Shown here one piece after another: positions 45,787-54,920 of a stretch of DNA of 64,000 nt. A program made the position numbers and the translations under genes. How positions within the stretch are numbered: position 1 is the stretch's first letter; the number at the start of each line of letters is the position of its first letter. This DNA comes from an uncultured Pelagibacteraceae bacterium (GTDB taxonomy: Bacteria > Pseudomonadota > Alphaproteobacteria > Pelagibacterales > Pelagibacteraceae). Location: NCBI GenBank assembly GCA_902583585.1, contig CACHWN010000002.1:62001-126000 (forward strand). Reading direction: 5' to 3'. The notes beneath the pieces were generated by a model. The model ran no database searches and was not told the origin of the DNA. It worked only from the letters and a program-made list of their open reading frames with translations.

Positions 45787-46999
45787 TCAAAATATTTTTA
45801 AACCTACCTCTAGAGAGGAAATAGTTGAGATAGTTAAAACTTGTTATAGGAAAAATATACCTTTAGAAATCAATGGATTAAAATCAAAAAGTAAAATTGG
45901 AAGAAATTTTCAATCTGAAAAAACTTTAGATCTATCTGATTTTAAAGGTATAATTGATTACAAACCTGAAGAGCTCTACATTAAAGTTAAAGCTGGTACA
46001 CCTTTGAAAGAAATAATAGAGGAGCTAGATAAAAATAATCAGCAATTAGCTTTTGAACCGAATGATTTTGGTTACTTATTTTCTGGAGAAAGTAACAGCG
46101 GTTCGATTGGTGGAGTCGTTTCATGTAACTTTGCTGGATCACGAAGATTTAAAGTTGGAAGTGTTCGAGATCATATACTTGGTTTTCAAGGGATTAACGG
46201 AAAAGGTGAAACTATTAAATCTGGGGGAACAGTAGTTAAGAATGTTACCGGTTATGATTTAAGTAAATTAATATCAGGATCTTTTGGTACACTCACGATA
46301 TTAACTGAGCTTTCAATAAAAGTTTTACCAAAACCAGAAACAAGTAAAACTTTAATTATAAAGAACCCTCATCTTAAAAAAGCACTAGACTTTCTTGGAA
46401 AAGCATTGTCATCTTCTACAGACCCATCCGGTGGAGTTTTTTATCCAGACTATTTTGGAAAAGATTTTGTACTGAATGATCTTACACACGATGGAGGTTT
46501 AACCGCTGTAAGAATTGAAGGTCCAACAAATTCTGTGGATCAAAGAGTAAACAGATTGTCCAAAGAATTAGGTCTTTTGGATCAAGAGCTTTCTATTTTA
46601 GACAATGAACAAAGTAATATCTTTTGGAGCAGGACAAAAAATTTGGAGGTTTTTAAAAAATTAGAAAGCAATTTATTAAGGATAGTTCTTCCAATAAGTG
46701 AAACCTTACAGGTTATTCAAAAACTTAAAAGTTACGATATAAAATATTTTGTTGATTGGGGAGGGAGCCTAATCTGGGCAGTATTTGAAACATTAAACGC
46801 TAAAATACTTAGTGATATTAAGGATATTGTAAAAAAACACCAAGGATATATCACTTTAATTAAAATAGAGGATGATCTAAAGGCCTCTGCTGATATTTTT
46901 ACAATAGATCCAATTAAGTATAAAATAAGTGAAAAAATTAAAAGGAGTTTTGATCCAAAAAGAATTTTTAATCCAGGGAAAATGTACACAGGAATTTAA
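45740..46999 (+). CDS. glcE: Glycolate oxidase FAD-binding subunit GlcE
   Basis: GlcE is the second FAD-binding subunit. The 419-residue protein has the PCMH features NGLKSKSKIGR, GGVVSCNFAGSRRFKVGSVRDH (key G, S and R residues) and GGTVVKNVTGYDLSKLISGSFG. ATG at 45740 is chosen because AGGAAGGGAGAG lies just upstream; a GTG at 45719 would extend it. The C terminus is FDPKRIFNPGKMY, as in GlcD and GlcE proteins. It ends directly before glcF. Confidence 0.94.
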   Translation: MSMEEKQNSQTSLDFNQNIFKPTSREEIVEIVKTCYRKNIPLEINGLKSKSKIGRNFQSEKTLDLSDFKGIIDYKPEELYIKVKAGTPLKEIIEELDKNNQQLAFEPNDFGYLFSGESNSGSIGGVVSCNFAGSRRFKVGSVRDHILGFQGINGKGETIKSGGTVVKNVTGYDLSKLISGSFGTLTILTELSIKVLPKPETSKTLIIKNPHLKKALDFLGKALSSSTDPSGGVFYPDYFGKDFVLNDLTHDGGLTAVRIEGPTNSVDQRVNRLSKELGLLDQELSILDNEQSNIFWSRTKNLEVFKKLESNLLRIVLPISETLQVIQKLKSYDIKYFVDWGGSLIWAVFETLNAKILSDIKDIVKKHQGYITLIKIEDDLKASADIFTIDPIKYKISEKIKRSFDPKRIFNPGKMYTGI

Positions 47000-48298
47000 A
47001 TGCAAACATCATTTACAGATAAACAACTTCAAGACAAAGATAATAAAACGAGTGAAACAATTATAAGGAAATGCGTTCACTGCGGAATGTGCAATGCTAC
47101 TTGCCCTACTTATCAAGTAAATGGAGAGGAGCTAGAAGGACCAAGAGGAAGAATATATCTTATAAAAGATATGTTAGAGAATAAAAAACCGGCCACAAAA
47201 GAAATAGCAAAACACATAGATAGCTGTTTATCCTGTTACTCATGTATGACGACTTGCCCCTCAGGAGTGAACTATATGCATTTAATTGACCACGGTAGGA
47301 ATTATGTTGAGGAAACTTACAAAAGGCCTTTTTTAGATAGAGTATTTAGAAATATACTTTCTTTTGTATTGCCGAGACCAAAAATATTTTTGTTAATGGC
47401 TTTATCATCTAAACTAATTAAACCATTTAGTTTTTTATTTCCAAAATTTATTAGAAACGCATTAAATTTAATGCCAGATAAAATCCCAGGAAAAAAATTA
47501 AAAGATCAAAAAGTTTACGAGGTTAATAAAGGTAAGAAGGTTTCAAGAGTGGCTTTATTAACTGGATGTGTGCAAAGAGTTATCTCTCCTGAAATAAATG
47601 AGGCTACTATAAGACTTTTAAATAGACACAATGTTGAAGTCGTAGTAATGCCAGACATTAATTGCTGTGGTTCTTTAAATCATCATTTGGGAAAGCAAAA
47701 ACTAGCACACGACTCATTTAAAAATAATATTGAGAGCTGGCACGAAGAGTATCTTAAAAACGGATTGGATGCGATAATAAGTAATACGTCTGGATGCGGA
47801 ACAACTTTAAAAGATTATGGTCATATTTTTAAAAATGATAAAGATTTAAAAAAGAAAGCCAAAAAAATCTCAGAACTAACTAAAGATATTACTGAGTATC
47901 TTGATGAAAACCTAAAGCTAAATATAAATTTAAATTCTGAAAAAAAATATAAGATAGCGTACCATTCAGCATGTTCAATGCAACATGGACAGAAAGTTCA
48001 TGATCAACCAAAAGATTTAATTTCAAAAACTGGCAATGAAGTATTGGATATTCCTGAAGGACATTTGTGCTGCGGGTCTGCTGGTACTTACAATATTTTA
48101 CATCAAAAGATGGCTAAATCACTTTTAAAGAATAAAGTGAATAATATAGAAAAAATTTCACCTGATTTTATTTCAACAGGCAATATAGGCTGTATGACAC
48201 AAATATCAGCTGGCACTAGAATACCAATTATTCATACTGTAGAGTTGCTTGATTGGTTTACCGGAGGCCCTAAGCCATATAAGTTAAATAATTTATAA
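47000..48298 (+). CDS. glcF: Glycolate oxidase iron-sulphur subunit GlcF
   Basis: GlcF passes electrons from the flavin subunits to the quinone pool. The 432-residue protein has two 4Fe-4S motifs, CVHCGMCNATCPTY (about residues 24-37) and CLSCYSCMTTCPSG (about 74-87), and two cysteine-rich CCG domains (INCCGSLNHHLG and HLCCGSAGTYNI). Length and order are normal for glcDEF. Confidence 0.96.
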   Translation: MQTSFTDKQLQDKDNKTSETIIRKCVHCGMCNATCPTYQVNGEELEGPRGRIYLIKDMLENKKPATKEIAKHIDSCLSCYSCMTTCPSGVNYMHLIDHGRNYVEETYKRPFLDRVFRNILSFVLPRPKIFLLMALSSKLIKPFSFLFPKFIRNALNLMPDKIPGKKLKDQKVYEVNKGKKVSRVALLTGCVQRVISPEINEATIRLLNRHNVEVVVMPDINCCGSLNHHLGKQKLAHDSFKNNIESWHEEYLKNGLDAIISNTSGCGTTLKDYGHIFKNDKDLKKKAKKISELTKDITEYLDENLKLNINLNSEKKYKIAYHSACSMQHGQKVHDQPKDLISKTGNEVLDIPEGHLCCGSAGTYNILHQKMAKSLLKNKVNNIEKISPDFISTGNIGCMTQISAGTRIPIIHTVELLDWFTGGPKPYKLNNL

Positions 48299-48299
48299 A

Positions 48300-49256
48300 A
48301 TGAAAAAAAAGATTTTTGTTACAAGAAGACTTCTCAAAGAAAACGAGGAGAAACTTAAAGAATTATTTGAAGTTACTTTAAATAAAGATGATAAGATTTA
48401 TAAACCTCAAGAAATAATAGATGGCTCAAAAAATTTTGACGGGATATTAAGTTCTGTTTCCGATCCTATTAATGCTGATACTATCTCTAAACTTTCTAGT
48501 TCTATAAAAATTATTGCTAACGGCGCAGTTGGTTTTGGAAATATAGATATAAAAGCTGCAAAAGAAAAAGGAATTACTGTAACGAATACACCCGATGTAC
48601 TAACAGATGCTACAGCAGATATTCAGATTTTGCTTTTACTAGGTGCTTCTAGAAAAGCTTATGAAGGACGAATAGCAGCCGAAACTCAAAGCTGGAAATG
48701 GTCCTGGGATTTCTTGTTAGGGAAGCAAATGTCTAATAAAAAACTAGGAATATTAGGAATGGGCAGAATAGGAAGGGCAGTTGCTAAAAGAGCTAAGGCT
48801 TTTAATATGGAAATTCATTATCATAACAGATCTAAACTTTCACCAGAACTTGAGGATGGTGCAATTTATCATAAAGATTTAAAAAGTCTTTTTAAGCAAA
48901 GTGAATTTTTATCAATTAATTGTCCTGCAACTCCTGAGACAACAAAACTTGTGAATAAAGAAACGCTAAGCTATCTACAAGAAAATACTGTTATAGGTAA
49001 CGCAGCAAGAGGAGATATTGTTGACGATGATGCTATGATCCAAGCACTGAAAAGCGGAAAAGTATTCGCTTACGGTTTAGATGTTTACAATGGTGAGCCA
49101 AAAATTCATCCAGAATATTTGAAGTTAAAAAATATTTTTTTACTTCCACATTTAGGAAGTGCAACAAAAAGAACTAGGTGGGATATGGCATTTAGGGCTA
49201 CAAAAAATCTTGAGGATTTTTTTTCTGGCAATAAACCACAAGATCAGGTGAATTAG
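48300..49256 (+). CDS. D-2-hydroxyacid dehydrogenase (glyoxylate reductase-like)
   Basis: A 318-residue NAD(P)-dependent dehydrogenase with GMGRIGRAVAKRAKAF (dinucleotide site, about residues 154-169), catalytic Arg in NAARGDIVDDD, Glu in GEPKIHPEY and His in LLPHLGSAT. It resembles GRHPR/GhrB enzymes, which reduce glyoxylate to glycolate or hydroxypyruvate to glycerate. It begins 1 base after glcF, so the operon may balance glycolate and glyoxylate. Confidence 0.93.
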   Translation: MKKKIFVTRRLLKENEEKLKELFEVTLNKDDKIYKPQEIIDGSKNFDGILSSVSDPINADTISKLSSSIKIIANGAVGFGNIDIKAAKEKGITVTNTPDVLTDATADIQILLLLGASRKAYEGRIAAETQSWKWSWDFLLGKQMSNKKLGILGMGRIGRAVAKRAKAFNMEIHYHNRSKLSPELEDGAIYHKDLKSLFKQSEFLSINCPATPETTKLVNKETLSYLQENTVIGNAARGDIVDDDAMIQALKSGKVFAYGLDVYNGEPKIHPEYLKLKNIFLLPHLGSATKRTRWDMAFRATKNLEDFFSGNKPQDQVN

Positions 49257-49337
49257 TACACCTAGAGATTGAATCTACAATTTAAAATAATTCTAAAATA
49301 AATCGAGACTCTGATTTGAGATTGTGCTTAAATATTT

Positions 49338-49358
49338 CCGTTAATTAACTAACGGAGG
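49338..49358 (+). promoter_or_regulatory. Hairpin overlapping a strong Shine-Dalgarno before dctP
   Basis: CCGTTA at 49338-49343 can pair with TAACGG at 49350-49355, whose last two bases are the start of the GGAGG Shine-Dalgarno at 49354-49358. The dctP ATG follows 4 bases later. This is the clearest Shine-Dalgarno in the window, fitting a highly expressed binding protein. The short stem could tune translation. Confidence 0.4.
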
Positions 49359-49362
49359 ACAT

Positions 49363-50511
49363 ATGTCAAAAATAAAAAAAGGAGTAAAAACTCCATCAAG
49401 ACGTAAGTTCTTTAAAGCAGCAGCAGCTACAGGTGCTGCAGCAGCAGCAACAGTTGCAATGCCTAACGTTGCATTTGGTGCTCCGCAAACTTTAAAGATG
49501 CAAGCGGCTTGGCCGTCAGGCGCTAACATTTTCTTTGAAATGGCTGGCGACTACGCAAAAATGGTAGGCGACATGTCTGGAGGTGAATTAAAAATTGATC
49601 TTCAGCCAGTTGGAGCTGTAGTTAAGACTTCGGAGATTGGACAAGCAGTAAGCTCAGGTGTACTTGATATGGGACACTGGGTAACAGCTTACTGGTATGG
49701 AAAAAATCCAGCAGCTTCTCTATTCGGTACTGGTCCGTCATACGGAATGTCATCTCAAGAAATTATGGGATGGATAGAGTATGGTGGAGGTAGAAAACTT
49801 TATGATGAAACACTTGCGAAAGTTGGTTTCGATTATATTGGTTTCTTCCATATGCCAATGCCTGCACAGCCTTTTGGATGGTTCAAAAAGAACGTAACAA
49901 AAGTATCTGATGTAAAAGGTATGAAGTACAGAACAGTAGGATTAGCTACTAACGTATTAACAGCAATGGGAATGGTTGTAAGACAATTACCAGGTGGTGA
50001 AATTCAGCCCGCAATGAAAACAGGTTTGATTGAAGCTGCTGAGTTTAACAACCCAACATCAGACTCTCAGTTTGGTATGCAAGACGTTTCTAAGCACTAT
50101 CACTTAGGAAGCTTCCACCAATCACAAGAGATGTTTGAAATCCCAGTAAACAAGAAGACATTTAATGGATTATCGCCTAAACATCAGGCTATCCTAAAAA
50201 ATGCCGCTTATGCTGCGAACAGTGATAACTACTTTAAAGCATTAGTAAGATACTCAGCTGACTTATCTAAATTGATGAACCAGCATAAAGTAAACGTGTA
50301 TCAAACGTCAGATGCGATCTTAGCTCAACAATTAAAAGGTTGGGATAAAGTAATCGGTGATTTCAATAAGAAAGATCCATTCTTTAAAAAGATTGTAGAC
50401 TCACAAAAAGCTTATGCGAAGAGAGTTATGAAATACTTACTCATGAACCAACCTAATTACAAGTTGGCTTACGAGAATGAGTTCGGTTCAATAGCAAAAG
50501 TTAAAATTTAA
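49363..50511 (+). CDS. TRAP transporter substrate-binding protein (Tat-exported, 2-oxo/hydroxy acid type)
   Basis: The 382-residue DctP-family protein has a twin-arginine signal, SRRKFFK at residues 12-18, followed by an alanine-rich hydrophobic segment and likely cleavage after AFGA. The mature domain has MKYRTVGLATNVLTAMG (with a ligand-binding Arg-like pattern), IQPAMKTGLIEAAEFNNP and HQSQEMFEIPV, similar in layout to the TakP/lactate-binding TRAP branch. It has a strong Shine-Dalgarno and is followed by an intrinsic terminator, then the permeases. The ligand is inferred from neighbours as a small 2-oxo or 2-hydroxy acid. Confidence 0.9.
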   Translation: MSKIKKGVKTPSRRKFFKAAAATGAAAAATVAMPNVAFGAPQTLKMQAAWPSGANIFFEMAGDYAKMVGDMSGGELKIDLQPVGAVVKTSEIGQAVSSGVLDMGHWVTAYWYGKNPAASLFGTGPSYGMSSQEIMGWIEYGGGRKLYDETLAKVGFDYIGFFHMPMPAQPFGWFKKNVTKVSDVKGMKYRTVGLATNVLTAMGMVVRQLPGGEIQPAMKTGLIEAAEFNNPTSDSQFGMQDVSKHYHLGSFHQSQEMFEIPVNKKTFNGLSPKHQAILKNAAYAANSDNYFKALVRYSADLSKLMNQHKVNVYQTSDAILAQQLKGWDKVIGDFNKKDPFFKKIVDSQKAYAKRVMKYLLMNQPNYKLAYENEFGSIAKVKI

Positions 50512-50526
50512 TTATATTTTAAACAT

Positions 50527-50557
50527 AAAAGGGGGCGTATTTGCGCCCCCTTTTTTT
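50527..50557 (+). terminator. Intrinsic terminator between the TRAP binding protein and its permeases
   Basis: GGGGGCG at 50531-50537 pairs with CGCCCCC at 50544-50550 around a 6-base loop, preceded by AAAA and followed by seven T's. It begins 15 bases after the binding-protein stop and ends 39 bases before the small permease, so partial read-through would give much more binding protein than permease. Confidence 0.92.
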
Positions 50558-50595
50558 ATGGAAATTACAAAAAAATTAGAATAGTTTAAAATTTC

Positions 50596-51180
50596 ATGAG
50601 AGGATTTATTCATTTTGCAGATACTTTAAGTACTTCCGTAGGGAAGGCATTTTCTTGGTGTATCGTAATCTTAATGGGAGGAACCTGTTATGAAGTCGTT
50701 ATGGCATATGCTTTCAATGCTCCTACTTTGTGGAATTTCGATTTTAGTTTACAAATGTATGGCGCAATTTTTATGATGGCAGGCGCATACACTTTATCTA
50801 CAGAAGCTCACGTTAGAGGTGACGTAATTTACAGACTTTTTAAACCAAGAACACAAGGTTATATCGATTTAGTTTTATATTTTATATTTTTCTTCCCAGG
50901 TGTACTCGCGCTTGCGTTTTACGGTTATGAATATGCTTCGCTTGCATGGAAGATAAAAGAAACAAGCTGGAACAGTCCAGCACAAATTCAAATTTATATG
51001 GCTAAATCTTTGATACCAGCTGCTGGAATTTTATTAATTATTCAAGGTATTAGTGAAGTTTGTAGAGCAATTATTTGTATTCAAACCGGTCACTGGCCTG
51101 CAAGAATGGTTGTGGCAGAGGAAACAGAAAAAATGTTAATGAGAACTTCACAAGAAGAGGATCAAAAAGATGTTATTTAG
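50596..51180 (+). CDS. TRAP transporter small permease (DctQ type)
   Basis: A 194-residue protein with four transmembrane helices and the DctQ pattern MMAGAYTLSTEAHVRGDVIYRLF (helix 2-3 region with Arg) typical of small TRAP permeases. It overlaps the large permease by 11 bases. It works with the binding protein and large permease to import the ligand with sodium. Confidence 0.93.
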   Translation: MRGFIHFADTLSTSVGKAFSWCIVILMGGTCYEVVMAYAFNAPTLWNFDFSLQMYGAIFMMAGAYTLSTEAHVRGDVIYRLFKPRTQGYIDLVLYFIFFFPGVLALAFYGYEYASLAWKIKETSWNSPAQIQIYMAKSLIPAAGILLIIQGISEVCRAIICIQTGHWPARMVVAEETEKMLMRTSQEEDQKDVI

Positions 51181-52531
51181 TTTAACCAATCCTGAAATCG
51201 CAATTCTAATGATGAGCATATTCCTATTTGCAGTTCTACTTGGTTTTCCAATTGCATTTACATTAATGGCAATGGGAGTTGGTTTTGGTTATTACGCTTA
51301 TTTTGATCCCACAAGAATGGAACATCTTTTTGATAATAGGATTTTCCAATTATTTGTCCAGAACACCTATACAGTGATGGATAATACTGTTTTAACCGCC
51401 GTCCCACTCTTTTTATTTATGGGCTACTTAGTTGAGAGAGCCGGAATAGTTTCTAGATTGTTTTTTGCGATCAGACTAGCATCTCATAGATTACCAGCCT
51501 CTATGGCTGTTGCCGCGCTTGTAACATGCGCTTTATTTTCAACAGCGACAGGAATTATTGGTGCTGTTGTTACACTAATGGGATTACTTGCATGGCCTGC
51601 AATGATAAGGGCAGGATATGATAAAAAATTTGCTTCAGGAGTAATTTGTTCTGGTGGATGTTTAGGAATTTTGATCCCTCCAAGTATCATGTTAATTGTT
51701 TACTCAGTTATTGCTCAGCTTTCGCCTTTAAGATTGTTTGCCGCAGCAATTTTCCCAGGATTATTATTAGCTGGTCTTTATATAATGTACGCAGTTACAC
51801 TTGCTTATTTTAATCCATCAATAGCGCCTAAACCTCCAAAAGAGGATATTCCGCCAAGATCTGAAATTTTAAAAGAGGTTATGGTTTCGTTCTTACCACT
51901 TTTCTCATTAATAATATTAGTATTAGGAACTATTTTAGGAGGACTTGCTACACCTGCAGAGGCTGCAGCAGTAGGAGCCTTTGGTGCATTAGTGCTTTCT
52001 TATTTTTACAAGACTTTAAAATGGAAAAATTTTAAAGAGTCTGTATTTCTAACAGCAAAGACAACTGCAATGATAATGTGGTTATTCATCGGCTCTTGGA
52101 CTTTCGCATCTGTTTTTTCTTACTTAGGTGGCCATGAAGTTTTTGAGCATTTCTTTAAATCAATGAATTTACAACCATGGCAATTCTTAGTAATCACACA
52201 AATAATTATTTTCTTATTAGGTTGGCCACTGGAGTGGACGGAAATTTTAATTATATTTGTTCCAATATTTTTACCTTTAGTAGCTTTCTTCGAGGTAAAT
52301 CCTTATTTTTTCGCAATGCTTATCGCTTTGAATTTACAAACTTCATTTTTAACACCGCCGATGGCAATGTCCGCATACTATTTAAAAGGTGTCCAATCTA
52401 AAAATGTAGAGTTAATGGAAATATTTAGAGGCATTATGCCCTTCCTAGGTATTGTTATATTTGCCATGTTTTTAATGTATCTATTTCCAGGAATAGCTCT
52501 TTGGTTGCCAGATACATTATTCGCTAATTAA
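51170..52531 (+). CDS. TRAP transporter large permease (DctM type)
   Basis: A 453-residue protein with about 12 helices and DctM patterns: LGFPIAFTLMAMGVGFGYY, VPLFLFMGYLVERAGI, ATGIIGAVVTLMGLLAWPAMIRAGYDKKFASGVICSGGCLGILIPPS (with G-x-L-x-I-P-P-S), and TPAEAAAVGAFGAL. The last third has NLQTSFLTPPMAMSAYYLKGV. It is the sodium-coupled transport subunit. A 68-residue reverse frame inside is only a shadow. Confidence 0.95.
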   Translation: MLFSLTNPEIAILMMSIFLFAVLLGFPIAFTLMAMGVGFGYYAYFDPTRMEHLFDNRIFQLFVQNTYTVMDNTVLTAVPLFLFMGYLVERAGIVSRLFFAIRLASHRLPASMAVAALVTCALFSTATGIIGAVVTLMGLLAWPAMIRAGYDKKFASGVICSGGCLGILIPPSIMLIVYSVIAQLSPLRLFAAAIFPGLLLAGLYIMYAVTLAYFNPSIAPKPPKEDIPPRSEILKEVMVSFLPLFSLIILVLGTILGGLATPAEAAAVGAFGALVLSYFYKTLKWKNFKESVFLTAKTTAMIMWLFIGSWTFASVFSYLGGHEVFEHFFKSMNLQPWQFLVITQIIIFLLGWPLEWTEILIIFVPIFLPLVAFFEVNPYFFAMLIALNLQTSFLTPPMAMSAYYLKGVQSKNVELMEIFRGIMPFLGIVIFAMFLMYLFPGIALWLPDTLFAN

Positions 52532-52539
52532 CAATTTAA

Positions 52540-53874
52540 ATGATAGACGTCACAACTTTAAGTGCTTACGATTTATCGCAAAAACTTCATTCTGGTGAAA
52601 TTTCTTCTTTAGATCTTTGCAAAGCTTATTTAGATAGAATTAAAAAATTTGAAAAAGATGTTCAGGCTTGGCAATTTTTAGACAAAAAACTTTTGTTAGA
52701 AAAAGCTGAAGAAGCTGACACTTATAGAAAATCTGGAAAACCTCTAGGACCATTGCACGGAATGCCAGTTGCAATTAAGGATATTATAGGTACGTATGAT
52801 ATGCCAACCGAATGTGGGACAGTATTTAGAAAAAAAATGTCTAATTCACAAGACTCGGAAATTGTAAACTTATTAAAAAATTCAGGAGCAATTATCATGG
52901 GTAAAACTGTTACTTGTGAACTTGCATATATACATCCATCTAAAACAAAAAATCCTCATGATTATTTAAGAACACCAGGGGGGTCATCAAGTGGATCAGC
53001 AGCAGCAGTTGCAGCTCATATGGCACCTTTATCTGTGGGTTCTCAAACTGGAGGATCAGTAATCAGGCCAGCATCATATTGTGGTGTAGTTGGATATAAA
53101 CCCTCGTATGGATTAATCTCTAGAAACGGTGTTTTAAAAGTTTCGGATAAACTAGATACAATGGGCGTATTTGGTAAAAGTGTGAAAGATGTTGCATTAT
53201 TAGCTAAATCACTAATTAGAAAAGATTTACATGACCCCTCAACAATTTATTTCGCTGCTGACAACATGATTCAGGAATGTGAGAAAGGACCAGTTTTTGA
53301 TCCAAAGTTTATTTTTTATAAAACTAAAAATTGGAAAAATATAAATAAAAAATCACAGCAAGCTTTTGAATTTCTTATTAAAAATTTCAAAAAGAATATC
53401 GAGGTTTTTGATACTCCGTCATACTTTGATGATATACCAAAGTATCATCAAATAATTCATGAAGTTGATATGGCAAATAATTTTCAAGTTTACTATAAAA
53501 AAGATAAAACAAAACTTTCAAAAGAAATGAGAGAAGCTATCGCCAGAGGATTAAAATATTCAGCAAAAGAATATGGTGATGCTTCAGATTTTATGAAACA
53601 AAGTTATGAGTCCTATAAAGAAGTTTTTGAAGATTACCACGGAATTATTACTCCATCTTCAAGCGGAGTTGCTGATAAAGGATTAAAATCTACTGGAAGT
53701 GCAGACTTCCAAAAAATCTGGACTTATCTTGGTTTGCCCACGATTTCATTACCTTTACTTACAGGAGAAAATGACTTACCATTAGGAGTTCAGTTAGTTG
53801 GTGATAAACTTGATGATTTAAGATTTTTAGGTACAGCTAACTGGCTTGAGAAAAATTGTAAAGATGAAGGATAA
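52540..53874 (+). CDS. Amidase-signature family amidohydrolase
   Basis: A 444-residue amidase-signature enzyme: catalytic Lys in PVAIKDIIGT (about residue 81), the Ser-cis-Ser part in GGSSSGSAAAVAA (about 147-159), and the nucleophile Ser in SQTGGSVIRPASYCGVVG (about 168-185). The substrate is unknown; GatA-like activity is unlikely because the C-terminal half lacks the tRNA-amidotransferase pattern. It follows the TRAP permease after 8 bases and could process an imported amide. Confidence 0.9.
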   Translation: MIDVTTLSAYDLSQKLHSGEISSLDLCKAYLDRIKKFEKDVQAWQFLDKKLLLEKAEEADTYRKSGKPLGPLHGMPVAIKDIIGTYDMPTECGTVFRKKMSNSQDSEIVNLLKNSGAIIMGKTVTCELAYIHPSKTKNPHDYLRTPGGSSSGSAAAVAAHMAPLSVGSQTGGSVIRPASYCGVVGYKPSYGLISRNGVLKVSDKLDTMGVFGKSVKDVALLAKSLIRKDLHDPSTIYFAADNMIQECEKGPVFDPKFIFYKTKNWKNINKKSQQAFEFLIKNFKKNIEVFDTPSYFDDIPKYHQIIHEVDMANNFQVYYKKDKTKLSKEMREAIARGLKYSAKEYGDASDFMKQSYESYKEVFEDYHGIITPSSSGVADKGLKSTGSADFQKIWTYLGLPTISLPLLTGENDLPLGVQLVGDKLDDLRFLGTANWLEKNCKDEG

Positions 53875-54043
53875 AATTACAATAATAATAGGCGTTGGGC
53901 TCTGCACCCTTTTTTTAATTGGTTTAGCCACAACATTAACTAGATCAATGATGATAGGATTTTTTGATGTGCTTCCTGTTTATATTTTAATGGGTATGGT
54001 AATTGTAATGATGTTCTATGAAGCCTTCATTGACAAAAAATAA
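53864..54043 (+). CDS. Small two-helix membrane protein
   Basis: A 59-residue protein with two hydrophobic segments (about residues 5-22 and 32-52). The amidase stop overlaps its start and the EamA permease starts inside its end, a layout that suggests a real, co-translated gene. The amino acid sequence is not recognised. ATG at 53864 is preferred to a TTG at 53846. Confidence 0.55.
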   Translation: MKDKITIIIGVGLCTLFLIGLATTLTRSMMIGFFDVLPVYILMGMVIVMMFYEAFIDKK

Positions 54044-54920
54044 TCCTTACGCTCCTTATTTACTTTTGTTAATTCAGCCAATTTTTATGGCTACAAATAC
54101 TATTGTTGCAAGAGGGGGAGTGGAGTCAGTACCTCCTATTTCTTTAGCGTTTTGGAGGTGGTTTACCGTTTTTATAATGTTGCTTCCTTTTTTTTATAAT
54201 GAAATTTTGAAAAATAAAAAAGAGCTTAATAAAGAGTTTTTCAAACTTTTTTTCTTAGGTTCAATGGGTTGTGGTATATGTGGAGCTTTTCCAAACCTAG
54301 CAGGCATGACAACAACAATGGCAAATATTGGTATAATCTATACATCTTCGCCAGTAATAATAATTTTTTTATCAATTTTATTCTTTAAAGAGAAAATTAA
54401 TTTTTTTAGAATATTGGGTTTATTAATTTGTATCACAGGTGTTTTTACAATTATATCTAAAGGTAATTTAGATTTATTAATTAGCCTAAATTTTACAACA
54501 GGCGATATATGGGTTTTGGGAGCAGCTTTAGGTTGGGCTCTATACTCAATTTATTTATTAAATTGGAGATCAAAATTTAATTTAATGGCTCGATTCACTT
54601 TAATTGCAATGTTTGGATTTATATCGCTTTTCCCATTTTTTGTTTTAGAAAATATTTACTTTGCTAAGACTAATTATAATCAGACATTTTTGTTCTGGAT
54701 CATATTTGCCGCTATTTCTCCTAGTATTATAGCCTTCACTTTATATACACGTTTACAAAAATATGTAGGTGCCTCCTTTGCTGGATTTACTTTATATTTA
54801 TTTGCAGTCTATGGATCTATCTTTGGAATTATAATTTTTGATGAATCTCTTCTAAGTTTTCATTATTTAGGTGGCTTACTGGTCTTTACTGGAGTTTATC
54901 TCGCTAGAAAAAAAGTATGA
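54018..54920 (+). CDS. EamA-family (DMT) permease
   Basis: A 300-residue protein with about ten transmembrane helices in two EamA repeats; FFKEKINFFRILGLLICITGVF and IIIFDESLLSFHYLGGLLVFTGVYLARKK close each half (conserved Glu and Gly patterns). It is likely an exporter of metabolites or amino acids, substrate unknown. It overlaps the small membrane protein by 26 bases and the hydrolase by 4 bases. Confidence 0.9.
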   Translation: MKPSLTKNNPYAPYLLLLIQPIFMATNTIVARGGVESVPPISLAFWRWFTVFIMLLPFFYNEILKNKKELNKEFFKLFFLGSMGCGICGAFPNLAGMTTTMANIGIIYTSSPVIIIFLSILFFKEKINFFRILGLLICITGVFTIISKGNLDLLISLNFTTGDIWVLGAALGWALYSIYLLNWRSKFNLMARFTLIAMFGFISLFPFFVLENIYFAKTNYNQTFLFWIIFAAISPSIIAFTLYTRLQKYVGASFAGFTLYLFAVYGSIFGIIIFDESLLSFHYLGGLLVFTGVYLARKKV

